64,000 nucleotides of DNA from Bacteroidia bacterium (GCA_030430535.1 JAUIKY010000002.1:62001-126000), one strand, 5' to 3'; shown: positions 17,665-27,477, numbered from the stretch's first letter. Notes: a model not told the origin generated them from the letters alone. Program-made: numbers and translations.

Positions 17665-18771
17665 ATGCTGAAAATAAAAGAATGGGAACTAGTCAGTTTC
17701 AAATTATGTAAAATCCTTAGTGTTTTTTGGTTTATAGGTTCATGTTGCACGATAGCAGCCCAAGAAAATAGAAGCTTTAAAGTGTTTCAATTTCCTGCTG
17801 ACCAAATTCCAACTATTAACGGCCATGCCAACGACTGGGATATAGTACCGGAAAGCTACAATATAGGAATCGATGATTTGTGGGACGACAGCGGCAAACA
17901 GCCAAAAGCCAACCCAAAAAACTTAGATGTTAATGTAAAAGTGGGCTGGGTAAAAGGGCTAAACCGTCTGTATTTTTTATACGAAGCTTACGACGATTAT
18001 TGGGATTTTTCCGAATCGGGGCTACATAACGATACTTTTGAAGTTGTAGTTGATGCCGATCAATCTGGCGGCCCTTTTATAGACCGCTTCCATCCTAATA
18101 AAAATTTAGACCCCATGGAAGCCTATTATTCTTACCATGGAGTGCATGCGCAAAACTATCATATTTTTACTCCTGCAAAAGATAAAGAATGGACTATGGT
18201 TTGGGGCAGCCAACCTTGGATAAAAGACCTCCCCTATGCCAATGCTGCATATCAATATGACTTCAAGCCCGGAGAAAATGGAAAACTCATTTTAGAGTTT
18301 TGGATCACCCCTTTTGATTATGCTGGAAACTCTCCCGAAAGAGCCATTAAATCTATTTTGGAAGAAAACAAAAACATCGGGCTATGCTGGGCCATAATTG
18401 ATTATGATGATGTAAACACAAAAGAAAACAATGGTTTTTGGAACCTCTCCAAAGAACACACCATGTACGGAAATGCTTCCTATTTGTTGCCATTTAAATT
18501 AATGCCTTTGGAAAAAGATTTCACTAAAGAGATTGATGCCCAATGGTCATTCAAAATTTTGGATTTCATCAACAAAACGGTAGCTTTTAAAGATGAATCG
18601 ACAGGCAATATAGACTCATGGCTTTGGGATTTTGGCGACGGTACAACCTCTAAACAGCAACACCCCATACACCAATACCAAGAAGCAGGAAAATATGTTG
18701 TGGTCTTAAAAGTTAATGGACCAAAAGGCTCATCAAAACTATCAAAAGTCTGGGACGTCGCGCTAAAATAA
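17665..18771 (+). CDS. Secreted CBM9-like and PKD-domain carbohydrate-binding protein
   Basis: 368 residues, N-terminal signal (ends about TIAAQ). Residues about 45-270 resemble the CBM9-like sugar-binding domain found at the ends of xylanases and in family 9-like surface proteins (TINGHANDWD, LYFLYEAYDDYWD, TFEVVVDADQSGG). Residues about 290-368 are a PKD domain (WLWDFGDGTTS, HQYQEAGKYVVVLKV). No catalytic domain is evident, so it is probably a binding protein. It lies 10 bp after GH28 and 46 bp before the next gene. CBM9 assignment is by motif resemblance only; the PKD domain is clear. Confidence 0.75.
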   Translation: MLKIKEWELVSFKLCKILSVFWFIGSCCTIAAQENRSFKVFQFPADQIPTINGHANDWDIVPESYNIGIDDLWDDSGKQPKANPKNLDVNVKVGWVKGLNRLYFLYEAYDDYWDFSESGLHNDTFEVVVDADQSGGPFIDRFHPNKNLDPMEAYYSYHGVHAQNYHIFTPAKDKEWTMVWGSQPWIKDLPYANAAYQYDFKPGENGKLILEFWITPFDYAGNSPERAIKSILEENKNIGLCWAIIDYDDVNTKENNGFWNLSKEHTMYGNASYLLPFKLMPLEKDFTKEIDAQWSFKILDFINKTVAFKDESTGNIDSWLWDFGDGTTSKQQHPIHQYQEAGKYVVVLKVNGPKGSSKLSKVWDVALK

Positions 18772-18817
18772 TCATTATACAATATAACCATCACGAACAA
18801 TGCCCTTAACAAAAAAA

Positions 18818-21800
18818 ATGAAACCCAAATTTTGCTTAATCGCCTTTTTTTTAACTATTTCCTTAAGCTGTAGCTCACAAAAAAAGCAAACCTTACCAAC
18901 CCAAAGGAAAATCCATTATGCCCCTGATGGCGAAACTTTTGTGTTAAAAAATGGCACTCGAAAATTCAACCGGGCACTTTACGGTACCAACACCGGTTTT
19001 CGGGTAGAAACTGGCGATTTGCCAGAATTTGCTTTGTACCTTAAAGGCATGGGAGGCAATTTAAAAGTGGGCATTTCAAACGGTATGGAAAGTAAATGGC
19101 TATCGGTTGCCGATGCTATTTCAACCACCTACAACCCCGGCACGATGATTTACAGCATCAAAGACGCCATGTTAGGCAACGGTTACATAAGCCTTCAAGT
19201 GGTGGCGCATGCCGAAAAGGAAGCCTTAATTCTAAAAGTTGAAACTGAAAACATTCCCAATAATATCGATTTATTTTGGTTGTACGGCGGTGCCAATGCC
19301 AAAAAATTCCACCGTGAAGGCGATATTGGCGCTGACCCCGAATCGGTATTTTATTTGCAACCGGAATATTGTATCAATAACGAATACGAAATCAGAAAAA
19401 CCGATTTTCTTTTAAAATTCGGTTCGGAAACCAACAAACAAAAAACGGGAAACAACCGCCAAATTGTAGGCTATTTTCCAAAGTCCAGCACCAAATTGGT
19501 TGAGGCGTCAGTTGAAGGCTCTCCTATTACCATTTCCAATAGAAAAGTGGAAAATCACCCAGCCTTAATGGGGCAAATCGAATTGGATTCTAAGAACACA
19601 TTTTTCTGGAAAATCGAAAACGAAGGACAACTTTCAAAAACCTCACAAAAAGCAATTGAAACTGAATTCCAACAAGCACTTGATAAAACCGAAACCTTAA
19701 AAGACCGAGTAAAGCTAAACACCCCCGATAAATATCTGAACACTTTAGGTGGCGCATTGGCCATTGCTGGCGATGCCATTTGGGAAAGCCCCGCGTACTT
19801 ACACGGTGCCGTGGCTTGGCGCATGCACCTAAACGCTTGGCGTGGTGCTTATGTGGCGCATCCTTTGGGCTGGCACGACAGGGCTCAGACCCATTTTGAA
19901 AGCTATGGTAATTCGCAGGTTTTAGAGCCCGAAACAGGCCCGGTGGTTTTGGATAGCTCCAGAAATTTTGCCCGCCAAAAAGAAGTTTTGGGCACCGCTA
20001 TGTTCAGCCGTGGATATATAAGCCGACGACCAAACAACAATACCATTGCCCATCATTACGATATGAATTCGGTGTTTATTAACCAATTGCTTCGAGGATT
20101 CCAGTGGACGGGCAATTTAGAATTTATGAAAAAAATGTGGCCCGTTGTAAAGCGCCACATTACTTGGGAAAAACGAAACTTTGATGCAGACGGGGACGGC
20201 CTTTACGATGCTTACGCTACCATTTGGGCCAGCGACGCCCTGCAATACTCGGGTGGCGGGGTGGCCTATTCATCAGCGTACAATTATTCCGTTAATCTTT
20301 TAGCGGCCAGTATTGCCAAACTTTTAAATGAAAACCCACAGCCTTATATTGACGAAGCCAAGCACATCAAATCGGCAGTTGAAAAGCATTTATGGATTGA
20401 TAAAAAAGGCGTGTTTGCAGAGTACAAAGATTTTTTGGGCAATCAGCTATTGCACGACAATCCTGGAATTTGGACCATCTACCACACGTTGGATGAAAAC
20501 ATAGCCAACAACTTTCAGTCGTATCAAGCCTTGCGTTACGTCGATACCGAAATCCCGCATATACCTGTAAAAGCAGAAGGACTTCCGCATAATGACCTTG
20601 AGCTTATTTCTACCAGCAATTGGCAACCCTACACGTGGTCGGTAAACAATGTGGCTTTAGCCGAAAATCTTCATACCGCTTTAGCCTATTGGCAAGGCAA
20701 CCGAAAAGATGAAGCTTACAAATTATGGCAAAGTGCGCTGATTGAAAGCATGTACTTAGGAGCTTCACCGGGTGGTTTTCAGCAATTATCGCATTACGAT
20801 GCCATTCGCGGCGAACTGTACCGAGATTTTGCCGACCCCGTTGGCATGGCGGCACGTTCGTTGGTTGAAGGCTTGTTTGGTATTCAGCCCAATTCCATTG
20901 AAAACACGCTTTATATTGAACCTGGATTTCCAAAAGATTGGAATTATGCTGCATTGGAAATTCCAGATATTTCCATTGATTTTAAAAGGAACAATGGGAT
21001 TTCAACTTATATTATTGATTCCAAATTCAAGCAAAATTTAAATCTCCATTTTTCAATAGATGCACATTTTGATGCCATTGAAGCGGTTACGATTAATGGT
21101 GAAAAAGTAGACTGGACAATTGACGACAGTGCTATTGGCTACCCAAAAATCGTTATCGAAGATTCAACAAAAAGCCATTACAACATCGCTATAAATTGGA
21201 AAGACAGTACTATTGAATCTCCTGATTTCCAATTGGAAGGTCACCAAAATGAAACACTTCAGTTTAAAACGGAAAAATCTAAAATCGTCAAGGTTTACGA
21301 CCCGCAACAAGCCATTTCAGAAATCAGCAAAACGGCAAACGAACTCAATTTTAAAGTGGAAGCCGAAAGCGGAAACAAAACATTTTTTGTGCAGCTGAAA
21401 CAAAACGACATGCTTTGGTGGCAGCCCGTTCATTTAAAAATTTTGAAAAATGAGGAATCTTCAAAATTCCATAATTGGGACAAATCGTTTTCAAAAGACA
21501 CCAACTTTGAAACCGTTGATTTGGCTTCAAATTTCAACAGTAAAGTCACCAATATTTTTGAAGAGGAGTATTTAAGTCCGCGACCGACTTCCCCTACCCT
21601 TCAACTGCCCACCCAAGGCATTGGCAACTGGTGTTATCCGTACATTAAACCAGAAATTGACGATTCCGGATTACGGGAAAGAGCGGGTCAGGACAACACG
21701 ATTTTAAGTCCGCAAAACATTCCATTCAAAACGCCTTCCAATAAAACTGAAAACAACATCGCATTTGTTTCGATGTGGGACAATTTCCCAGAAAGCATAA

Positions 21801-22228
21801 ATATTCCGCTTTCTGGAAAAGCCTCGCATGCCTTTTTTATGATGGCTGGTAGCACCAACCCGATGCAAAGTCGGTTCACAAATGGTGAGATTGTTGTAAA
21901 TTATACCGATGGCAGTTCAGAAACGCTTCAGCTTAAAAACCCTGAAAACTGGTGGCCTATTGAACAAGATTATTTTATTGATGGCTTGGCTTTCACTACT
22001 GATGCACCAAAACCACCAAGGGTATATTTTAAAACAGGCGACATCACCAGAACTTTCAGTGATTTTAAACCCATTAAAGGTTTTAGCGATTATGGCATCG
22101 AAGGCGGTGCGGGGACTCTTTTGGATTTACCGCTAAACCCGGAAAAAACGCTAAAATCTTTAGAACTCAAAGCTGTGGCCAACGATGTGGTGATTGGATT
22201 GATGAGCTTAACATTAAAAAGAAACTAA
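18818..22228 (+). CDS. Large DUF4450-like lipoprotein with six-hairpin glycosidase-type domain
   Basis: 1136 residues from the ATG at 18818, which gives a direct lipoprotein signal (ISLSC); the frame has another ATG 18 bases upstream. The N-terminal 270 residues (APDGETFVLKNGTRKFNRAL, LFWLYGGANAKKFHREGD) look like DUF4450. Residues about 300-720 read like an (alpha/alpha)6 barrel (GGALAIAGDAIWESPAYLHG, VAWRMHLNAWRGAYVAHPLG, NFDADGDGLYDAYATIWASD). A further beta-rich C-terminal region runs to 1136. Such proteins occur in Bacteroidota pectin loci, but I do not know a proven activity. Candidate residues are the Asp/Glu in this barrel; acting on unsaturated or rhamnosyl ends is a guess. It overlaps the next gene by one base (TAATG). 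Confidence 0.6.
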   Translation: MKPKFCLIAFFLTISLSCSSQKKQTLPTQRKIHYAPDGETFVLKNGTRKFNRALYGTNTGFRVETGDLPEFALYLKGMGGNLKVGISNGMESKWLSVADAISTTYNPGTMIYSIKDAMLGNGYISLQVVAHAEKEALILKVETENIPNNIDLFWLYGGANAKKFHREGDIGADPESVFYLQPEYCINNEYEIRKTDFLLKFGSETNKQKTGNNRQIVGYFPKSSTKLVEASVEGSPITISNRKVENHPALMGQIELDSKNTFFWKIENEGQLSKTSQKAIETEFQQALDKTETLKDRVKLNTPDKYLNTLGGALAIAGDAIWESPAYLHGAVAWRMHLNAWRGAYVAHPLGWHDRAQTHFESYGNSQVLEPETGPVVLDSSRNFARQKEVLGTAMFSRGYISRRPNNNTIAHHYDMNSVFINQLLRGFQWTGNLEFMKKMWPVVKRHITWEKRNFDADGDGLYDAYATIWASDALQYSGGGVAYSSAYNYSVNLLAASIAKLLNENPQPYIDEAKHIKSAVEKHLWIDKKGVFAEYKDFLGNQLLHDNPGIWTIYHTLDENIANNFQSYQALRYVDTEIPHIPVKAEGLPHNDLELISTSNWQPYTWSVNNVALAENLHTALAYWQGNRKDEAYKLWQSALIESMYLGASPGGFQQLSHYDAIRGELYRDFADPVGMAARSLVEGLFGIQPNSIENTLYIEPGFPKDWNYAALEIPDISIDFKRNNGISTYIIDSKFKQNLNLHFSIDAHFDAIEAVTINGEKVDWTIDDSAIGYPKIVIEDSTKSHYNIAINWKDSTIESPDFQLEGHQNETLQFKTEKSKIVKVYDPQQAISEISKTANELNFKVEAESGNKTFFVQLKQNDMLWWQPVHLKILKNEESSKFHNWDKSFSKDTNFETVDLASNFNSKVTNIFEEEYLSPRPTSPTLQLPTQGIGNWCYPYIKPEIDDSGLRERAGQDNTILSPQNIPFKTPSNKTENNIAFVSMWDNFPESINIPLSGKASHAFFMMAGSTNPMQSRFTNGEIVVNYTDGSSETLQLKNPENWWPIEQDYFIDGLAFTTDAPKPPRVYFKTGDITRTFSDFKPIKGFSDYGIEGGAGTLLDLPLNPEKTLKSLELKAVANDVVIGLMSLTLKRN

Positions 22229-23307
22229 TGAAAAGACGGCATTTTATTGCTACATCATTGCTGGCCTCTGCGGGTTCGTGTTTGCCCTTTCAGGCGCAGT
22301 CGTTTTTAAATTTCGAAGGAAACAATCCGAAATTATCCGAATTTGAAAAACGCCTATCACCTGTTGGTCGAGCATTGGAATTTGAAGATTTTTATGTGTG
22401 GTGTAATAGCCCGATTGAAGGCCCCGACGGTAAAATACACGTGTTTTTTTCACGTTGGCCCAAAGCAAAAAGCATGAGTGGCTGGACGCACGCTTCGGAA
22501 ATTGCCCATGCCGTAGCCGACAAACCGGAAGGCCCTTACGAATATGTGAGTACGGTTTTAGCGCCGCGCGGTGATGGCTTTTGGGATGCCACTACCTGCC
22601 ATAACCCGAGCATCCATTTTGTGGACGGCAAATATGCGCTGTTTTTTATGGGCAACTCCAACGGAAAACTAAATACCCAACGTGTTGGCTTGGCTACTGC
22701 CGATTCCCTTTACGGGCCTTGGGAACGTCCCGACCAGCCCTTGTTACAACCCGGAAAAGCGGGCGAATGGGACGACCATTGCACAACCAATCCTTCATTT
22801 TTTAAACACCCCAACGGCGAGTATTGGCTCTATTACAAATCGTTTGACACAGAAGGCTACATCCATCCGAAGTTTAAAATCCGAGGCAACAGAAAATACG
22901 GCTTGGCGACATCGAAATCGCTTTTCGGCCCTTATAAAAAATACGAAGGCAACCCCGTAATTGATTATCACAATATGGGCAACAACCAACAATGCGAAGA
23001 TGCTTACGTGTGGCACGAAAACGGCAAATTTAAAATGCTGGCCAGAGATTTGGGTGTGTATGGCATTGATGTGGGCTTGTATATGGAATCGGAAGATGGC
23101 AAACATTGGTCGGAACCAGAAATTGGCTATCAACAGCTTGACAAATACGTTAACCAACCGCCTGCGCCTAAACACTTAAACCGTTATGGTCGTGCGGAGA
23201 GGCCACAAATATTGTTTCAAAACGGAAAACCAACATACCTGTTTACGGCTTCACAAGGAGGAAAATACGAAACGGCCTCAAGTTTTATTTTTAAAATCAA
23301 CACTTAA
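22228..23307 (+). CDS. Five-bladed beta-propeller glycosidase-like protein, GH43/GH117-type fold
   Basis: 359 residues. The N-terminus MKRRHFIATSLLASAGS is Tat-like, so it may be exported folded. The body is a five-bladed propeller of the GH43/GH32/GH117 kind, seen from repeated blade motifs: GPDGKIHVFFSRW, CHNPSIHFVDGKYALFFMG, TTNPSFFKHPNGEYWLYYKS, CEDAYVWHENGKFKMLARD, ERPQILFQNGKPTYLFTA. Asp and Glu at blade starts (CEDAYVW; RAERPQ) are candidate catalytic residues. I cannot place it in a numbered family. Start codon overlaps the stop of the upstream gene, which indicates translational coupling and joint function. Confidence 0.65.
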   Translation: MKRRHFIATSLLASAGSCLPFQAQSFLNFEGNNPKLSEFEKRLSPVGRALEFEDFYVWCNSPIEGPDGKIHVFFSRWPKAKSMSGWTHASEIAHAVADKPEGPYEYVSTVLAPRGDGFWDATTCHNPSIHFVDGKYALFFMGNSNGKLNTQRVGLATADSLYGPWERPDQPLLQPGKAGEWDDHCTTNPSFFKHPNGEYWLYYKSFDTEGYIHPKFKIRGNRKYGLATSKSLFGPYKKYEGNPVIDYHNMGNNQQCEDAYVWHENGKFKMLARDLGVYGIDVGLYMESEDGKHWSEPEIGYQQLDKYVNQPPAPKHLNRYGRAERPQILFQNGKPTYLFTASQGGKYETASSFIFKINT

Positions 23308-23321
23308 ATTCACACTTAATA

Positions 23322-25487
23322 ATGAAAAAAACTAACCTTTATTTATTTTTATTGCTTTCGTTCACAGCACTCTTTTCTTGTAAAGAGAAAGAACAAAAAC
23401 CAGAACAAACGGAGAAAATAGACCGCCATGCCGTAGTGACCCGACACAATGTTTCTATCACTGAAATTGACACCTTAGGCTCCCTAAATGTGGGCAACGG
23501 AAAATTTTCATTTACCGTTGATGCTACTGGCCTGCAATCCTTTCCTGAGTTTTACGGGTTGGGTGTTCCACTGGGCACACAGTCGGAATGGGGCTGGCAC
23601 ACCTTCCCGAACACAGAAAATTTTAAACATGAAGAAACCTTAAAAGCTTACAATTTTAATGGGAATCCCAACAGCTTGTACGCTATTCAAAACCGTTCGG
23701 ATGAACGTGCCATGTCTGCCGCCGACTATTTTAGAGGCAATCCGCACCGCCTTCAACTCGGCAATTTCGGTTTGCAAATTGTAAAGGAAGATGGCACTTT
23801 GGCAACCCCAAATGATATCGAAAATATCAACCAACAGCTCAACCTGTGGACGGGCAAAATTGAAAGTCAGTTTACGGTTGAGGGCAGTCCTGTAAAAGTT
23901 ATTACCTACTGTAACGCCGAAACCGATGCAGTATCAACCAAAATTGAATCGCCGCTATTGGCCGAAAACCGTATAAAATTAAAATTCAGGTTTCCCTACC
24001 CGACCAACGAGTTTTCAGACCGTGGCATCAATTACAGCAACAGTGAAAAACACGAAACCTCGGTTGATAATGATTTGGGCAAATCATTTGTTTTCAGCAG
24101 AGCGCTGGATAACGACCAATATTTTGTAATCGCCAATTTATCTTCGGAAGGTGAAGTTTCAAAAATTGAAGACCATTTTTATACCATTTCGCCCAACTCT
24201 AAAGATGCGTTTGAAGCGACGGTTTTATTTTCAGAAGCAAAACCAGAAAACACATTACAAGATTTTGCGACTGTTGAAAAAAACAGTCAGTCCATGTGGG
24301 AAAGCTTTTGGCAGTCGGGCGGTGCCATTGATTTTTCAGAATGTACTGACCCACGTGCTTTCGAATTGGAGCGCCGTGTGGTACTTTCACAATACTTAAC
24401 CCGTTCGCAGTGCGCCGGAAGTTATCCCGTACAGGAAACCGGACTGACCTACAATAGCTGGTACGGCAAGCCACACATGGAAATGTATTGGTGGCACGGG
24501 GCACACTACCCGCTTTGGGGACGAACCGATTTATTGGAAAAAAGCATCGGTTGGTATTTTGAGGCTTTTGATGGTGCCAAAGAAATTGCACAAAGGCAAG
24601 GCTATAAAGGCGTTCGCTGGCAAAAAATGACCGACCACAAAGGTGGTGAAGCGCCATCAAACGTGGGGTCGTTCTTAATTTGGCAACAACCACACGTTAT
24701 TTATTTAGCAGAGTTGATTTACAGAAATAACCCTACCCAGGAGAATTTGGAAAAATACCAAAATCTGATTTTTGAAACGGCTGAGTTTATGGCGTCCTTC
24801 CCTACTTACGATGAAGAAAACGACCGATACAACCTTGGAAAAGGAGTGATTCCAGCACAGGAATGTTTTGACAAAACAGAAACTTACAATCCGCCCATGG
24901 AATTATCATACTGGAAATGGGCATTAGAAAAAGCACAGGAATGGCGCACACGGTTGAATTTAGAGCCGAAGCCAGATTGGCAAAAAATCATTGATAAATT
25001 ATCACCTATGGCCGAAAAAGACGGCGTGTATTTGGTTGCTGAAAGTGTTCCGAATTCATATTCTGAAACCAGTGAGCATAAAATTGACCACCCTGCCGTT
25101 TTAGGGGCTATTAGCTATTTGCCACACAATAATTATATTGATATCCCCACTATGAACAGGACTTTTGACTTGGTTGACGAGGTTTGGAATTGGGGGCACA
25201 CTTGGGGCTGGGACTTCCCGTTGGAAGCCATGGCGGCCACACGTTTAAACCGTCCCGAAGATGCTATAAAAGCATTGTTTAGAGATGAAATAACCAATAC
25301 CTATTTACCGGGCGGCCATAATTACCAAACCCCGAGATTAACACTTTACCTACCCGGAAACGGTGGGTACCTGTCGGCAGTAGCATTGATGTGTGCAGGA
25401 TTTGATGGTAATACGGTTGAAAACCCTGGTTTCCCTAAGGATGGCACCTGGAATGTAAAATGGGAAGGTTTGAAACCGATGCCTTAA
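23322..25487 (+). CDS. Uncharacterised lipoprotein with (alpha/alpha)6 glycosidase-like domain
   Basis: 721 residues, lipobox LFSC near residue 20. N-terminal beta-sandwich (about 35-320; TLGSLNVGNGKFSFTVDATG), then an alpha-helical region (about 330-690) with YLTRSQCAGSYPVQETGLT, HMEMYWWHGAHYPLWG, YNPPMELSYWKWAL and TWGWDFPLEAMAATRL. This is the layout of GH65/GH95-like (alpha/alpha)6 enzymes, and EMYWWH / NPPMELSYW hold plausible catalytic Glu residues. I do not recognise a proven family. Last gene of the GH28 operon, 14 bp after the propeller gene. Probably acts on a rhamnogalacturonan fragment in the periplasm or at the surface (inference). Confidence 0.6.
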   Translation: MKKTNLYLFLLLSFTALFSCKEKEQKPEQTEKIDRHAVVTRHNVSITEIDTLGSLNVGNGKFSFTVDATGLQSFPEFYGLGVPLGTQSEWGWHTFPNTENFKHEETLKAYNFNGNPNSLYAIQNRSDERAMSAADYFRGNPHRLQLGNFGLQIVKEDGTLATPNDIENINQQLNLWTGKIESQFTVEGSPVKVITYCNAETDAVSTKIESPLLAENRIKLKFRFPYPTNEFSDRGINYSNSEKHETSVDNDLGKSFVFSRALDNDQYFVIANLSSEGEVSKIEDHFYTISPNSKDAFEATVLFSEAKPENTLQDFATVEKNSQSMWESFWQSGGAIDFSECTDPRAFELERRVVLSQYLTRSQCAGSYPVQETGLTYNSWYGKPHMEMYWWHGAHYPLWGRTDLLEKSIGWYFEAFDGAKEIAQRQGYKGVRWQKMTDHKGGEAPSNVGSFLIWQQPHVIYLAELIYRNNPTQENLEKYQNLIFETAEFMASFPTYDEENDRYNLGKGVIPAQECFDKTETYNPPMELSYWKWALEKAQEWRTRLNLEPKPDWQKIIDKLSPMAEKDGVYLVAESVPNSYSETSEHKIDHPAVLGAISYLPHNNYIDIPTMNRTFDLVDEVWNWGHTWGWDFPLEAMAATRLNRPEDAIKALFRDEITNTYLPGGHNYQTPRLTLYLPGNGGYLSAVALMCAGFDGNTVENPGFPKDGTWNVKWEGLKPMP

Positions 25488-25498
25488 CATATACTATT

Positions 25499-25530
25499 TT
25501 TGCTGACAAATTGATTTATGGTTATCTTTG
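25499..25530 (+). promoter_or_regulatory. Predicted promoter of the AraC gene
   Basis: TTTG (25499-25502), 20 bp, TATCTTTG (25523-25530), a full match to the Bacteroidota -33/-7 consensus. It lies 12 bp after the stop of the GH28 operon and leaves a leader of about 110 bases before the ATG at 25649. Confidence 0.6.
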
Positions 25531-25648
25531 GGCTAACAAACAAGAATCATATTTAAAATATGAAATGAGTCATAATCATTCATGATACTAATCGTATTGT
25601 TTAATGACGAATTACATCTGACCTATTTAAAACAATGAAAACAGACAG

Positions 25649-26515
25649 ATGAAACTTCACTTTTTAGACCGAAGTAATCTCAGTAACAGTTCGTTTGCAA
25701 CAAAAGTTAACGAGTACCCTTACTTTTTAAAAATTTGGCACTACCATCCAGAATTGGAACTAGTAGTGGTTTTAAAAAGTGAGGGTACTTGCTTTATTGG
25801 CGACAGTGTGGAAAAATTCGGCATTGGCGATGTCGTTTTAATCGGGAAAAACTTGCCGCACATGTGGCAAAACGACGAAGGCTATTTTAAGCAAACTTCA
25901 AAACAAACCGCAAAGGCGATTGCCATTCATTTTAAACAAGATTACTTGGGCCCTAAGTTTTTTGAAACCCCTGAAATGATTCATATTTTGGAATTGTTTG
26001 AACGGGCGCGTTTCGGACTCAAGTTTTTAAATCTTAACAAAACACTTATTTCAGATATTCAAAACATGTTGGAACTTGAGGGCTTCGAAAAAACGATGGC
26101 CTTTTTGAATATTCTCAACGCACTTGCCAAGCATAAGGATACCAAACGCTTATCCAGCCACGGTTTTGTCAATTCTTTCCAAGCCTCAAAAAGCGATACG
26201 CAAGACAACGTTCAAGCTTATATTTTTAAAAATTTCAACCAAGACATTTCACTCGATAAAGCTGCAGAAATAGCCAACATGAACCCATCGGCATTCAGTA
26301 GATATTTTAAACGGGTAAACAAAAAGACCTTTTCAAAATACGTGACAGAAATCCGAATTGGCTATGCCTGTAAATTGCTCTTGGAAAACAAATTCAACAT
26401 TTCCACCATCTGCTACGAATCGGGTTTTAACAACATTTCAAACTTCAACAGACAGTTTAAACTTGTTATGGACTGCACGCCTTCGGAATATCTAGAAAAA
26501 CGTAAAAAATCCTAA
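25649..26515 (+). CDS. AraC-family transcriptional regulator with cupin sensor domain
   Basis: 288 residues. An N-terminal cupin (about 10-120; YHPELELVVVLKSEGTCFIG, IGDVVLIGKNLPHMWQ) is joined to a C-terminal double helix-turn-helix (about 190-285; DISLDKAAEIANMNPSAFS, ISTICYESGFNNISNFNRQF, TPSEYLEKRK). This is the RhaS/RhaR-like layout, cytosolic. It stands 155 bp before the SDR/FAH/Lut genes in the same direction, so it probably controls deoxyhexose catabolism in response to a sugar or sugar acid (inference). Confidence 0.9.
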   Translation: MKLHFLDRSNLSNSSFATKVNEYPYFLKIWHYHPELELVVVLKSEGTCFIGDSVEKFGIGDVVLIGKNLPHMWQNDEGYFKQTSKQTAKAIAIHFKQDYLGPKFFETPEMIHILELFERARFGLKFLNLNKTLISDIQNMLELEGFEKTMAFLNILNALAKHKDTKRLSSHGFVNSFQASKSDTQDNVQAYIFKNFNQDISLDKAAEIANMNPSAFSRYFKRVNKKTFSKYVTEIRIGYACKLLLENKFNISTICYESGFNNISNFNRQFKLVMDCTPSEYLEKRKKS

Positions 26516-26622
26516 CTCTTCACTTCACTATAATTGCTATTTATAAACATTACAAATACAATACAGCAAAAAAAGTATCATATTCAATCAAATTTTAGGA
26601 AGACTGATGATTGATTAAGCTG

Positions 26623-26630
26623 TAATTTTG
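26623..26630 (+). promoter_or_regulatory. Predicted -7 box upstream of the SDR/FAH/Lut genes
   Basis: TAATTTTG matches the TAnnTTTG -7 consensus and lies 40 bp before the SDR start. No convincing TTTG at -33 spacing was seen, which fits an activator-dependent promoter under the AraC protein, but this is weak evidence. Confidence 0.4.
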
Positions 26631-26670
26631 TGTGCGTTCAAAATCAGAACGAATTCAAAACTAAACAATA

Positions 26671-27453
26671 ATGACAAAATTCAGCTTAAAAAATAAAACG
26701 GCACTGGTTACCGGTGGCGGCAGTGGCATTGGCGAGGCCATCTCATTAACTTTTGCCCAACAAGGAGCTAAAGTCCATATTCTGGATTTTAATTTGGAAG
26801 CTGCACAAAACGTGGTTTCAGAGATTAAGAAATTGGGGGGCGAAGCCGAAGCCCATCAATGTGATGTGGCCAACCAACAAAATGTAGTAGACATCACCAA
26901 TAAAATAGCCGAAAACGACACGATTGATATTTTAATAAACAATGCGGGAATTGCCCACGTGGGAAATATTGAAGCCTGTGAAGAAGCCGATTTAGACCGC
27001 CTCTACGAGGTTAACATAAAAGGGGTTTACAACTGCATAAAAGCAGCCATTCCGTTTATGAAGAAACAGAAAAGCGGCGTGATTTTGAATTTAGCTTCCA
27101 TTGCTTCAACCGTTGGTTTGAACGACCGCTTTGCGTATTCTATGACCAAAGGTGCGGTATTGACCATGACCTACTCTATTGCGAAAGATTATATCAACGA
27201 CGGCATCCGTTGCAACTGTATTGCGCCGGGTCGTGTGCATACGCCATTCGTAGATGGCTTTATTAAAAAGAACTACCCCGGAAAAGAGGAAGAAATGTTC
27301 GAAAAATTATCGAAAACACAGCCTATTGGGCGTATGGGAAGCACTCAGGAAATGGCCGATTTGGTGCTATTTTTATGTTCAGACGAAGCTGGGTTCATCA
27401 CAGGGTCTAACTACGCGATTGACGGCGGATTTGTTACCCTAAACGGAAATTAA
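26671..27453 (+). CDS. SDR dehydrogenase, probable 2-keto-3-deoxy-L-fuconate/rhamnonate 4-dehydrogenase
   Basis: 260-residue classical short-chain dehydrogenase: TGGGSGIG cofactor motif, NNAG, catalytic Ser-Tyr-Lys (LASIASTV; YSMTKGA) and the C-terminal GSNYAIDGGF. It sits 24 bp before an FAH-family hydrolase and upstream of LutABC. In the non-phosphorylative L-fucose and L-rhamnose pathways an SDR oxidises 2-keto-3-deoxy-fuconate (or -rhamnonate) at C4 with NAD, giving the 2,4-diketo acid that an FAH hydrolase cleaves. That exact gene pair supports the assignment; the SDR fold alone would not. Confidence 0.8.
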   Translation: MTKFSLKNKTALVTGGGSGIGEAISLTFAQQGAKVHILDFNLEAAQNVVSEIKKLGGEAEAHQCDVANQQNVVDITNKIAENDTIDILINNAGIAHVGNIEACEEADLDRLYEVNIKGVYNCIKAAIPFMKKQKSGVILNLASIASTVGLNDRFAYSMTKGAVLTMTYSIAKDYINDGIRCNCIAPGRVHTPFVDGFIKKNYPGKEEEMFEKLSKTQPIGRMGSTQEMADLVLFLCSDEAGFITGSNYAIDGGFVTLNGN

Positions 27454-27477
27454 TCAAAAAATAAGACAACATAAATT

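Noticed and set aside
24199-24693. 164-codon minus-strand frame within the (alpha/alpha)6 lipoprotein gene
   Set aside because: Antisense shadow of a conserved coding region, with no recognisable domain.
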